Source: Parachlorella kessleri
Taxonomy: Eukaryota; Chlorophyta; Trebouxiophyceae; Chlorellales; Chlorellaceae
Length of the DNA: 22,758 nucleotides
Direction: 5' to 3'
Assembly: GCA_001598975.1 (NCBI GenBank)
Contig: BBXU01001234.1
Location: forward strand, 1 to 22,758
Shown here: positions 10,329-20,199 of the stretch, piece after piece
Layout of the letters: every line of letters starts with the position of its first letter
How positions within the stretch are numbered: the stretch's first letter is position 1
Notes under the pieces: model-generated
The model's database searches: none
Seen by the model: only the letters and a program-made list of their open reading frames with translations
Told to the model about the DNA's origin: nothing
Program-made: the position numbers and the translations under genes

Positions 10329-10671
10329 AGCCACTCTACATTGACTGCTCCGAAACTCATCTGGCAGGATGCAATTTGCGCTGCCAGGTGATCCCTTGGA
10401 CCACAGTAACTTCTGCTGCAGACTGCTGTAAACATTGGCTCGAGCGCAGTTTGCAGTACTGTTTTTGGTCACATAACCACACTGCGGAGATACAAGGTAA
10501 GAACAGGCACCAGTTCCAAAGCCCCACAGTCAATCAGCCAGACCACAACATCCACAGATTATCTGTTGCAAGTGTCTTATCTGATAGACACATTGAACCA
10601 GGCAAACGGCATAGCTCTGTACAGCTTCTGCTCTGAGTGGCCAGCAAGGGGCCAACGCCAAGCTTCAACAG
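10329..10671. other. Non-coding region between the hAT-like element and the sHSP pseudogene
   Basis: No gene is supported. The long open frame running through the element and this region has no protein-like composition. A weak imperfect inverted repeat (GTGTC...GACAC) lies at about 10572-10591. Confidence 0.4.
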
Positions 10672-11038
10672 TCACAACTTGCTGATGGGGATTCGGCGCA
10701 CCGCTGCCTTGTCGGGCAGCCTTTTTCTCAACACAACCCTCAGCACCCCCCTTTTGAGCCCTGCCTGCACCCCCTGCACGTCTGCGTCCTGCGGCAGGGC
10801 AAAGGTGCGGCTTGTGGAACCCGTATGCCTCTCCCTCCGTAGGGAATTTTTCGTCTTCTGCCTTAGCTGGCTTGGCTGGCAGTGTGCTGATGGTGAGGAC
10901 CCCGTCCTCCTACACATCCAGCTGCACCTCGCTCCGAGTCAGCCCAGGGACGTCAGCTAGCAGCTCATAGTGCTTGTCATGCTCTACAAAATCCACCAAA
11001 AGCTGGGCAGTCCAAGGCGTGCCACCCCAAGCAATCAT
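10672..11038 (-). pseudogene. Degenerate small heat-shock protein (alpha-crystallin domain) copy
   Basis: Starting at ATG 11038 the minus strand reads LLVDFVEHDKHYELLADVPG, the classic start of the alpha-crystallin domain. It continues through SEVQLDV, an in-frame TAG (10912-10910), then EDGVLTI. Near a five-A run (10851-10847) the homologous frame shifts by one base and continues RRERHTGSTSRTFALPQDADV...KRGVLRVVLRK and an IPI motif, ending at 10672. sHSPs are ATP-independent holdases that bind unfolding proteins. The stop and the one-base shift break the frame. Adding one A at the run would restore the second frame, and the TAG lies where this family commonly has an acidic residue. Sequencing error could explain the shift but not easily both lesions. 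There is no intron at the place where the neighbouring paralogue has one. Confidence 0.7.
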
Positions 11039-11142
11039 GCGTAACGTCTGACGCGACAGCCATACACCTCACTTGTAGCGTTGTGAGAACCTGCACATGG
11101 AGCAGATTAGCCATTACCGGATCCGGTCGTCAACCTGCACTA

Positions 11143-11150
11143 GAACCTTC
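11143..11150. promoter_or_regulatory. Heat-shock-element-like dyad
   Basis: GAAccTTC matches the nGAAnnTTCn unit bound by heat-shock factor. It lies between the two divergent sHSP copies, which makes the call more credible than the short motif alone. Confidence 0.5.
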
Positions 11151-11187
11151 GCGCGCGTCTGGAAAAGCGCGCGTCTAGATGCTCGAC

Positions 11188-11195
11188 GAAACTTC
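11188..11195. promoter_or_regulatory. Second heat-shock-element-like dyad
   Basis: GAAacTTC, again matching nGAAnnTTCn, about 130 bases upstream of the sHSP start codon. Just upstream, the sequence GCGCGCGTCT is repeated (11151-11160 and again near 11168). A TATA-like CCATAAAAC follows at 11206-11214. Confidence 0.5.
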
Positions 11196-11318
11196 CACGC
11201 CTGGACCATAAAACATGCCCTTTAACCCTCGTTCTCATTCCATTCCTCCAGGTTTCACGTCGCAAGCCCCTATTGCCTCCCACCCTTGTCTTTACCATTG
11301 CAGCCCAGCTGTAGTGCG

Positions 11319-13312
11319 ATGGCGTCTGGCCTGTTCCACCCCTCGGCTTTCCTGATCGAGGGCTTGTACCAGCCTCATCCTCTGGTGCCTAGCTCCTGTC
11401 GCACGGCGGCTATCCAGCCCACATACGTACGCCGCCCTTGCTACCAGCCTGCTCCCCTCCCCAAGCCCTCCCTGCGTTTATCTGAGGATGAAGCCGGCAT
11501 CACCATCACAGCAGTGCTCCCAGGCTATAGGGCAGGGGAGATCAGGTGAGCCGGCTGGTTGTCTTAGGTGGTTATGCACTGGGCTGTTCTTTTCAGAGCG
11601 GGTCTTAGGTGGGCAGCAACGTCCTCTTTGACCTAGCCCCCGCAAGCACTCTCTCTGTCAATGTAATCATACTTATCTGTGCCGGCGCACGTGCACTGCG
11701 TCGAGCTATGTTATTTTTACACCTTTGTTACAGTCTCAAACATGCTGCCAACCCCTGCTGCCAACCCCTGCTGTCTGCAACCCCTTTGCCCTGCAGTGTG
11801 GAAGTTGAGGATGGCATCCTAACCCTGTCAGCCACCCCTGCTGCCACCTGCGACTGCTGGCAGTGCGCGCCTCATGCCCTGCCACCCCTGGCAAAGTCCT
11901 TCAGCCTGCCTGCCTACATCGACCAGCAGAGGGTGGCTGCTGAGTTTAAGGGTGGCGTGCTCACCGTGCGCCTGCCTCACCGTGTGGTCCAGAGGCGGCG
12001 GATCATCATTGCTGCTGCCCCCGCCCCTCAGGTGCCGGTAGTGGCGGCACCGATGCCCGCCCTCTTCCGGCAGCAGGCGGCCGTGGCGTGCCCACGGCCG
12101 GTGGCCCCGGCTAGTAAGCCCAGCCAGGTGGGTTAACGAGGGTTAGCAGTGGGCGGGAGGGCCTGTGATCAGTGTTTAGATGGCGCGCTGAACACTGAAC
12201 CTGGAACCTAGTAGAGAACAAGCATTCGTTTGCATGCAATGTTTGGTATGCATACCATGTCACTACATGGATTTCCTTTACCCCTAACACATAGCTACTA
12301 CCTGACGTTCTGCACCTGCACTGTCTTGGTGGCACATGCCGGCGGTCATTCTGGTTCCCTGCCTCCTGCTTGCAGGGTGACCTCTTCCCTGCCGACTGCC
12401 GCCAGTGTGCCACTGCTATCCAGCCAGCTCTCAAAGTGCTCTTCCCAAGCGTCTCAGCCCTGTCGGCTCCTCAGCGCCCCGCGCCTGCCCCCCGCCGCCC
12501 TTCTCCCACCACAGCGGCCACCAAGCCGCCAGCAGCCCAGCAGCGGCGTGTGCCTGTGCAGGGAGCGGGCCAGCCTGAGCTACCCAAGCAGCAGCAGGCC
12601 CAGGTGCCTCCCAAGCAGCCACATGGCGCAGCCAGGGCCTCCAGCTTGCCTGCAGAGGAGCCTTTGATCCAGCCAGCAGCTGCGGCAGAGCGAGCCAGCC
12701 AGCCTGTGCAGCAGCAGCATGCTGAGGCCCAACCTGCTGGTGTGGATGTTACTGCCAAGGAGGCAACTGAGCCCTCCAAGCAGCCCGAGGGAGCTGCAGC
12801 AGCCGAGGACCAGGCGACGGCTGCACAGGACAAGGGCAAGGCACCTATGAGTGAGGAGCAGCAGGCTGACTTCCTTCGAGCGCAGGTGGGTGAGCCGTGG
12901 TTGTTGGGCCTTGCCATTTTTTGTGCATGCTATTTCTAGCCGCGTGCCATATTTGAAGTGTACCTTTGCAGCAGCTCATATTTATGTCATGCACACAGCC
13001 TCCAAGCGGCATTAGATCCTGTCTGGCAGTGCTAGACAGCATTTGGGCCCGGCTTCATCAGCTATTTTGGAGAGGGTGTTTGGTAGCACCCCCTGGGGAT
13101 GTGACCCAGGTTGTGACAGGGTGCTTTTAAGAGATTGCCTAGGTGTTGGCAGGGCGCCTTACTTGGTTGGTGTGTGTTTTGGCTGACGCTTAGTGTCCAT
13201 GTTCCGCTTGTTGCAGGCAGAGGCCAAGAAGCTGCAGGCTCGCCTGCGTGGGGAGCATGTTGACACCGATTCCGACTCCGAGGATGGGTCCATTGAGGAT
13301 TGTGAGTTCTAG
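11319..13312 (+). CDS. Small heat-shock protein (Hsp20/alpha-crystallin) with a long disordered C-terminal extension
   Basis: Exons 11319..11545, 11797..12127, 12376..12885, 13217..13312; phases agree, 387 aa. The first ATG after the TATA-like site is used. The alpha-crystallin domain covers about residues 49-147: LRLSEDEAGITITAVLPGY, VEVEDGILTLS at 77-87, FSLPAYID at 111-118, the signature GGVLTVRLP at 128-136, and RRRIII (an I-x-I motif) at 142-147. sHSPs form oligomers that hold unfolding proteins. Typical members are 150-240 aa; here about 240 extra residues follow, rich in Pro, Gln and Ala. They end in a charged helix-like segment (EEQQADFLRAQ, AEAKKLQARLRGE) and an acidic DTDSDSEDGSIED tail. 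HSE-like sites upstream suggest heat induction. Family call is strong; the role of the extension is unknown. Confidence 0.85.
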
Positions 13313-13832
13313 TGCAGAAGGTCGCCCTGCAGGGCCAGCCACCTGGGCGAGGGCGTGCCCGGTGAGCCATGGCTGTTTGGAGGTATCCTTTCTGTAGCCT
13401 GGGTAGAGTTTTTATTTAGGGGCATGCGTCCCCTTCGAGCGATGCATCGATACCACCCTTTCAAGGATAATGCTGCATTGTGATCCTTTTGGAACTTCTT
13501 TGGCTTCCTGGGACTATAAGAAGATCTGCCTCTTGTACCATACTGTAGATGTGTGATGCTCTTACTGTCCAAGAGTGACGGTCTGTGTTGTAGTGGCAAA
13601 GCTTTGAACCAGGGATAAGTCAGAGTTGCAGGACTGCCAAGCTGTTTTTTTGGCAGCACTGGTGCCTATGTTGCTGGGCGTATATGTTGTCTGCCGGCTT
13701 CTTTCATGGTTGGCATGCATTTAACAATAGACAAGTGGGCGAAGAGTGCGAAAGGCAACATGTAAATGTCATAGATTGACTAAAGTGCCACCGTAGCTAT
13801 GGACCGAGGGAGCTGGTAATGTGTCACAACAG
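13313..13832. other. Convergent 3' flanks of the sHSP and FAS1 genes
   Basis: This is mostly the sHSP 3'UTR, with no exon or repeat of note. The only poly(A) candidate on + is TGTAA at 13761-13765. I found no TTACA for the minus-strand FAS1 gene. Confidence 0.45.
13761..13765 (+). promoter_or_regulatory. TGTAA poly(A) signal candidate for the sHSP gene
   Basis: TGTAA is the usual nuclear polyadenylation signal of chlorophycean algae. This copy is about 450 bases beyond the sHSP stop codon and is the only one between the two convergent stops. Confidence 0.55.
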
Positions 13833-16615
13833 CTACTTGCCGCCCGGGGCTGGCCTAGGCGCCCGGCTCAGGTATGCCGGGTTGACACCATCGTTGCCGG
13901 GCGTTGACAGGAGGATGGCGTCAATTCCGTGCACCACCCATCCACAGCCGGTCTTGTAATCGGGAGCAGTCACCCTGCACAAGGTCTTGGGCCGCACGCC
14001 TCAACCAGAGCCACATGCAAGCCCCATGATCTTGCTATGCGATACTGCATCCTGCTTGGCGTCCCCGCGACGCCCAATTCGGTTTACCAGCAGTAGCACC
14101 CGAAAGCGTACCAACCCCACCCCTACCGCTCACTTGCTGGTGTTGATGTTGCTGCTGCTGCTGCTCATCCAAAGCGGCCATATGCCAGTGGAGTAGCGTC
14201 AGGTCGCACAGAGCCCACAGGGCACGACAGGTTTCATGCATCCGCCTGCATGGCTTGGCGTAGGTCTGCTGTCAGCAACCCACCTGGCATTGCTCCCCAG
14301 CCCCACCAGCTGCACACCAGTCCCAGAGGTGTCCACAAAGAGCATGTTGCCTGAGTCGCTGAGAGGGGTGAGGGAGGGTTGCGCTGCCACATCCTGGGCA
14401 GACAGCGACTTCCCAACAATGATGTGGTAGCCTAGAATGTCACGCAGCAGGTTCCTGCGTATATGAGCAGTTGCTGATTCTCCAAATGCCTTACACATTA
14501 GTTCAGCTCAACATACGGCTGTAGCAGTTGAAGGCCACCCAAAGCAGAGCAGCAGTACCAGTTGGATGCGTGCCAAATACAATGGTGCTCAGGCAAGCGG
14601 TGCTGGCCTTGCGGTAGGCAGTGGATTGCTGGCCGGGCTACTTGCCTTGAGCCCAGCAGGCCATTCACAGACAGCCCCATGGACTCGGCGCCCGTGGAAA
14701 ACGCGTCATTACTAGGGGCAAACACCTGCAACAAACAGTGGCAGGCAACACAATTCAGCTCGACTCCTTCCGGTGCTCTCAGGCCTCTCCTCCTCCACTC
14801 TTCAAGGCACCTGCATGTGCAGCCATGTCACGCATGACACCAACACAGAGGGAATATGTTGCAGGTGTACTGTCCCCCTTGACTCACAGTCACGTTGTTT
14901 ACGGGGCTGTCCAACACAGCAACCAGCCCAGTTGTGTTGATGCCCCGCGCAAATGTCGCTAGGTTGGGGTCTCCAGCAATCGCGGCCCAGGCAGTCTGGG
15001 TATTGCCCTCTCCACAAGCTTGCGCCCTGCAGTGGCCCCGGTGGGATATGGTTGGTTGGCTGTGGGCTCAAGTTGGCGGGCAAGCATAACGCTTCATTCC
15101 TGATATGCGTGTGGCAGAGCCCCAGTGAAGCAGAAATTAGGGAAGCTCAAGCAGCCTTGGTCCTTCATTTGCCAAAGGTAGTAGAGGGGCGGTGAGTGCA
15201 GGTTGGACATTTTTGGGAAAAGGACAGAAGCCCCTGGCTTGGAGATATTTGACGATAGCTCGTGCTGCTTGCCTGGTTGGCTGTTGCTCCTGTCCTGCAG
15301 GGGCGGAAACAGCAAGCACCAATCATCTCGATGTGATCAGGCTAGACCACAGCAGTGTGACATCTGCCGCAAGGGGGTGGCAAGCAGTGCCAACATATCC
15401 TAGGAGCAGGGCGCGGGGAGGCTAACATGGTGACTTCGGGTGCCAGCAGCACGCTTGCTGTCTCACCTGGTGGCTGTGGCTGGGGTGCAGGAGCTGCTAC
15501 CCCTGCAGCAGCCTCCATGTCTGGGGCCATGAGCTCTGCACCCAGATCTGTTTGCTCTAGAGCAGACTCCTCCTCAGGTGAAGGGGCCACCGGGAGCCCC
15601 ATCATATCCTCAGGCCGCGGCGGGGCTGCAGCAACGCTGAGTGGCACCCCAAACAGCGGTAGCGGTGAGGCGGACGTCAGCTGGCTTGCTGCGGCCAGCA
15701 GGGCGGCACGGTTGAGGGCTGCCTCGCTGTCGCTAAACTCGGTGGCTGGAGCAGCGCTGGGAGGGGGGCTGGCAGCCGGCAGAGGCAGTGCCGGAGGTTG
15801 TCCAGCTGCAGCAGGGGCGCTCTCATTGGATCCACTAAGCAGGCTGGCCTGCGTAAGGAGAGCCTGCCTGGCCAGCTCAGCTGCTGGGGCGGGGGCAGGG
15901 CTTGCCGCTGGTGGGGTCGGTGAGGGACTGGCAACCTCTGGGGACAGCTGGGGGCTCGGGCTGGGGGATGGAGAGGGGCTGGGGCTCGGGCTGGGGGATG
16001 GTGAGGGGCTGGGCGATGGAGAGGGGCTGGGGGTTAGGGAGGGGCTTGGAGGAGGCACTGGAGACGGGCTAGGCGGAGGTGGGAGCTGTGCTGGCCGAGT
16101 GGAAGGGGGGGGTAGCGGCGCAGCTTGCACTGTCGTAGGTCTCTCGGGGCTGGGGCCTGGCGCTGCTGCCGGCAGGGCTGGCGCTGCACAGCGGCCACAC
16201 GTGGCGGAACAGAAGCCGCCCTCCACCATCCATGCGGAGGCGCATTTCCCGAACTCTTTCTGCAGGCAGGCGCTTGCTGTGAGCCTTGGGGTGCCCACCT
16301 ACGTGTCTGGTACAGCTCTGCATGCCACTGGCATGTAGGTTTGTTGTGCCCCACCTGTTGTTGGCAGGTGTAAGTCCCCGGGGGTTGCTTGTCAGAGCAC
16401 TGCTGGGCTCCAACTGCGCAAATGGGCAAAAAGTTGGGTATTCCCTATGTGAGAAAGGCAGCTCCACCTAGGGAGCGTGCTTCAGTGCTGAGCAGAAGTG
16501 CCTGGTGGGCTGCAAGTCCTTCAGCTTGGCTGCAAGTGAACCTTGGCACGTGGGTGTGGAGCCTCTTACCTTGCAGTGCTAGTAAGAGAATGGCAACACT
16601 TGCAAATCCCCACAT
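13833..16615 (-). CDS. Secreted FAS1 (fasciclin) protein with Cys-rich N-terminal motif and Ser-Pro-repeat stalk
   Basis: Exons: 16615..16570, 16276..15467, 15294..15273 (22-nt microexon, tentative), 15026..14888, 14725..14646, 14454..14284, 13974..13833; phases agree, 469 aa. Exon 1 encodes a signal peptide (MWGFASVAILLLALQ). Residues 19-45 form a five-Cys motif ending WMVEGGFCSATCGRC, like the ShK-like motif of many chlorophyte secreted proteins. Pro/Ser-rich sequence follows with thirteen SP dipeptides at about 99-124, expected to be hydroxylated and glycosylated as in volvocalean wall glycoproteins. Residues about 300-460 form one FAS1 domain: VTVFAPSNDAF, LLRDILGYHIIVGKSL, and the final VVHGIDAILL. 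FAS1 proteins act in adhesion or matrix assembly. Two introns are GC-AG. No membrane anchor is seen; the protein is probably secreted to wall or matrix. Confidence 0.82.
15960..16040 (-). repeat. Imperfect tandem repeat encoding the (SP)n stalk
   Basis: The plus strand shows reiterated GGGCTGGGGGATGGAGAG-like units, the complement of the Ser-Pro codons. The repeat is coding and prone to copy-number change. Its antisense opens a long artificial Gly/Ser-rich frame. Confidence 0.8.
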
Positions 16616-16999
16616 TGTTGGCATTAAGGTCGGACAAGGGCCTTGGACAAGGTCAACAGGAGTGCAAGCTCAACTCAGGCAGTAGGGCGCAGTACAGGCA
16701 ACCTGGTGGTCCTGGGCGACTTAGGAGCTACCCAAGGCCAGAGTACATGTGTGCAACTTGATTGAAATCCAGCCTCCTATGCGTGGCACCGGGGCAGCGC
16801 GCCGTGGGGCCTTACGAGTCCAAGATTCAAGGCAGGATTGCCAGGTGTACTGCCTCACCCCGCGCCTTTCTGCTGACCCATGCCAAGGTCTGTCGGTGCG
16901 AGTTTCGGAGGTGCCTAGTGGTGTTCAATCTATCTTATGTTACGATAGGAGCACTACCGCAGTGTCCTGTCTTAGGGACCTAGCTAGTATCAGCAGGTG
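16616..16999. other. Divergent promoter region between the FAS1 and CDK20-like genes
   Basis: These 384 bases separate two start codons on opposite strands, so the promoters of both genes must share or overlap here. I see no convincing TATA box or named operator. Confidence 0.45.
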
Positions 17000-19858
17000 A
17001 TGGACATCTTTGATGATCGGTTGCCAGGCGAGGAGCTGTACGATGTCGAGGGGGAGATCGGTCACGGCAGGTTTTCAGAGGCAAGTGCCCACCGATCAGC
17101 AGCGTAGCTGCCACACCCTGCCATGACGTGCCGCCACGTGTGTGGGTGCCTAGGTGTAGGTTCAATAGGACAGGGCGAGAGTGAAGGACGGGTGTCTGCT
17201 CTTCACCTGTAGGTACATAAGGCCCGAGAAGTAGCGACTGGTCGTGTTGTGGCACTCAAGCATATGAGTTTGGTAGAGCTAGGCCAGCTGCCCAAGCACG
17301 TGCGCTACGAGCTAGAGGCCCTTCAGGCAGTGAGGCACCCCAACGTGGTCTCCCTGCTGAATCGACACGAAAAGGTATCTGAGGCTTTGTGCTGTATATA
17401 AGGTCACACCGGCAGCAAGGCCTGCTGTCTCAACTAGTACTGCAGCTGCTGAACAACCTGGTTATGGGCCGGCTATCTTGAGAAATCTGTTGATGCGTGT
17501 GTCTTGACATCCGTCCTGAGGCCTGTACCAAGCTCAGTAGAGTGTGACCCCACGTGCTTGCCAGCAGGGGCCTCCAAAACGGCACCGGCAGGAACCCTGC
17601 CGCTGACAGTACCCTTACTTCAGCCGTCTCATTACCACAGCTGCTCTGCTTTCCAGGGGTATGGGGTGACCCTGGCACTGGAGTACTGCGTCACCGACCT
17701 GCGCAAGCTGCTGCACCTGCTGGAGGGGCAGGGCCCGCTACAGCCGGCACTGGCTAAGGCAGTGGTGCAGGAGCTGCTTCTGGCCATCCATGCCTGCCAC
17801 CAAGCGGGTGAGCAGGCCTCGGTGGAAGAAGGCACCTGAGTAATGATAGTGAGTATGCACCGCCGTGTGCTGGGTATGCAGCCACCATCAGCAGCCAAGG
17901 CGGTTGGGAGGCCGCTGGCACTTCTTCAAGGTGCCTCCTTGACACGCTCTTTGTGGCTCAGCAGCAGCCAGGCTGGGTCTGCCAGCCCCCTGGTGTCCTG
18001 AGCAGGCACATGCTCAAGGGAGTGTTGTATTGGTTGCGCGCAGGATTCATGCACAGGGATGTCACCCCCTCAAATGTGCTCATAGCTGAGGGGTCTGGCC
18101 TAGTGAAGCTGGCAGACTTTGGGCAGGCTAGGAGGGCAGTTGAGGCTGCCTCCGAAGGCAGTGCAGACAAGCCTAGCGGATCTGGGGCAACCGCTGCCGG
18201 GGGGCCCGTCTTGTCGCCACATGTGGGCACACGCTGGTGAGGACAGCTTGAGGCGTCTGTAGAAAGCTACATTGGCCTGCTTGGCGACGACCTACATGAG
18301 TTTTCACACCGACGGTTGTATGCCTCGGCAGTGGCTGGCTCTGCAGACGGGTCTGCCAGTCATGTAGTCTTTGGTGAAGCCAGGTGAACTGCCTGGCCTT
18401 GGTGGGTTATGACTCCCCCCAGGGTGCAGCAGCAGGGGTAGTGATAGCAGGTGCAGTGTGTCGTGCAACACCTCGGCAGCCAGCTACACAGCAGCAGCAG
18501 CCAGGCTCTAGCCAAGAACCCACCCCCGCTGTTCGCGCTGCCTGCAGGTACAAGGCTCCCGAGCTGCTCTTTGGCTCCCGCAGCTACACCCCGGCCGTGG
18601 ACCTGTGGGGGGCGGGGTGTGTGTTTGCCGAGCTCCTTACCGGCCAGGCGCTGTTCCCCGGCAGCAGCGACATCGACCAGATCTGCCGCATACATGGCGT
18701 GCTGGGCAGCATCACCCAGGAGGCATGGCCAGGTGGGTGCTGGGAGGCCTGCTGGGAGGGTGGGTGTATGAAGGGGTTGGATGCAGGGCGGTGGTGTGGG
18801 CGCCTAAGGTTGGAAGAAGTGCTGTATCATGGACATTGCTTGTTGGGCCGGCTATCTGGAGTGTGCTGCAGAGGCTGCATGGGAAAGACGGTGCTGCTGA
18901 GCCGCACTGTGACCACCCCTGTCAGGATCCTATGACTGTTGCATCGGCCGTGCTGCTTTCCCCTGCGGCAGATGCATGTTTCTATGTGTGTGGCCGCACT
19001 GCAGGAGTTGTGGAGCTGCCCGACTGGGGCAAGCTGTCGTTCCCGCCCAGTCAGGCCAAGCCCCTGGCACAGGTGCTGCCTGGTGCCCCCCCCGGCGGCC
19101 CTGGAGCTGCTGCAAGGCCTCCTGCGATACGACCCAGGTGGGCTGGCTGCCGTGAAACCGCCTGGGACTTGGCATGGTGGCTAGCAGGGCGGCACAAACA
19201 CTGCTCCAGAGCAGTGGACTGGTTGTTGCTGGTAGGGCGGCTTGCTCCTAAGGCTGTCTTAGAGTAGGGGTGTTGCTTGCGCACTTGCCCTGACTATGGG
19301 CTGGTGTTTGTCTCAATAATGAGCCTTTGAGACGGCAAGGGCACGCCGTGCTGTGGTGTGCACAAGAGTGAGTGTCTGCGCTTTTAAATGGCTTTGTCGA
19401 CGGTGGTAGGTGGTTCAAGCAGAAGGGTGGGTAGCTGTGAACCGACCGGACAGGATGCAAAGACTGCTATTCTGGGCTTGCTTAACTGCTAACCCAACCC
19501 TTGCCTGCCTACATGTGGTCTTGTACACCACACACGCTGCAGCTGCGGTACCCCCAGTCTCACACCTGTCGTTGCTGCTGCAGACCGGCGCCTAACCGCT
19601 GCAGCTGCCCTCCAGGCGCCCTACTTCCGGGAGCACCCCCCACCTGCCCCTCCACAAGCTCTGGCAGCCCTGGTGCAGCAGCTGGTGGACAGGAGTGAGC
19701 AGCAGCGCCAGCAGCAGCAGCAGGAGCTGGCTGCCTTCCTGTCCGGGGGTGAGGCCGGGCGTGAGGGGGGGCCCGGCGGGGAGGCTGCTGCTGCCGCTGG
19801 GTGGGTGGGGCTGCAGGAGGGGCTTACAGTGCCCGCGGGGTGGGCGGGGCTGCAGTGA
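17000..19858 (+). CDS. CDK20/CCRK (LF2)-like protein kinase, with a one-base frameshift at a C8 tract
   Basis: Exons 17000..17080, 17213..17374, 17657..17807, 18044..18236, 18548..18732, 19005..19137, 19584..19858. Phases agree except for one extra base in exon 6; corrected length is 392 aa. Kinase motifs: glycine loop GEIGHGRF (18-25), VALK with K43, HRDVTPSN (135-142), DFGQAR (156-161), GTRWYKAPELL (193-203), VDLWGAGC. The C-lobe LPDWGKLSF...VLP and the DRRLTAAAAL...PYF ending match CDK20/CCRK, the group that includes Chlamydomonas LF2, which controls flagellar length. The catalytic-loop Lys is Thr139, and the activation loop is about 30 residues of Ser/Gly/Ala. In exon 6 a run of eight C (19086-19093) shifts frame; seven would restore APPAALELLQGLL. 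A Gln-rich C-terminal helix follows. Intron 1 is GC-AG. The family call is firm. Confidence 0.83.
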
Positions 19859-19964
19859 GCAGGGGAGTGCGTGGGCTGGGACTCTGTCGCTGGGCGCCTG
19901 TGCAGGCAGGCAGTGGTGTAGGCAGACTGAAACGGTTGCTACTCCCTGTTGGCCATTTGCGTTC

Positions 19965-20123
19965 CAAGACTTGATCTGTGCCTCCCAAAGATGGTTCCAA
20001 CTGCTTCTGCCCACGGAATTTGCTTGTTGATATTTCAAGACTTGATCTGTGCCTCCCCAAGACGAATCCAACTGCTCCTGCCCACGGAATTTGCTTGTTT
20101 GATTCGGAATTTGCTTGGTTGAT
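19965..20123. repeat. Tandem duplication, 71-bp unit, two copies plus a fragment
   Basis: Copy 1 (19965-20035) and copy 2 (20036 to about 20103) both run from CAAGACTTGATCTGTGCCTC to GGAATTTGCTTGTT with a few differences. A third fragment repeats CGGAATTTGCTTGGTTGAT at about 20105-20123. It lies in the 3'UTR of the CDK20-like gene. Divergence between copies shows it is not very recent. Confidence 0.85.
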
Positions 20124-20199
20124 AACCCTTCCTTAGGCTGCTTATGCCACACTCTTAGTCAGGCTCGCCCCTTCAGCATGTACACTCTGCTGGTGCAAC

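Noticed and set aside
9830..10636. A 268-codon open frame on the plus strand
   Set aside because: It runs through the hAT-like element and its flanks; the composition follows the TTGGCGAA repeats and no family motif is present.
10910..10912. TAG as a sense codon (altered nuclear code, as in some ulvophytes)
   Set aside because: The same frame also has a one-base shift, and the intact sHSP and FAS1 genes here end with TAG as stop.
15427..16338. A 303-codon Gly/Ser-rich open frame on the plus strand
   Set aside because: It is antisense to the Ser-Pro stalk exon of the FAS1 gene, whose signal peptide, Cys motif and FAS1 exons explain the region.
18605..19267. A 220-codon open frame on the plus strand
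   Set aside because: It reads exon 5 of the kinase out of frame and runs through an intron; only its part over exon 6 is real coding sequence.
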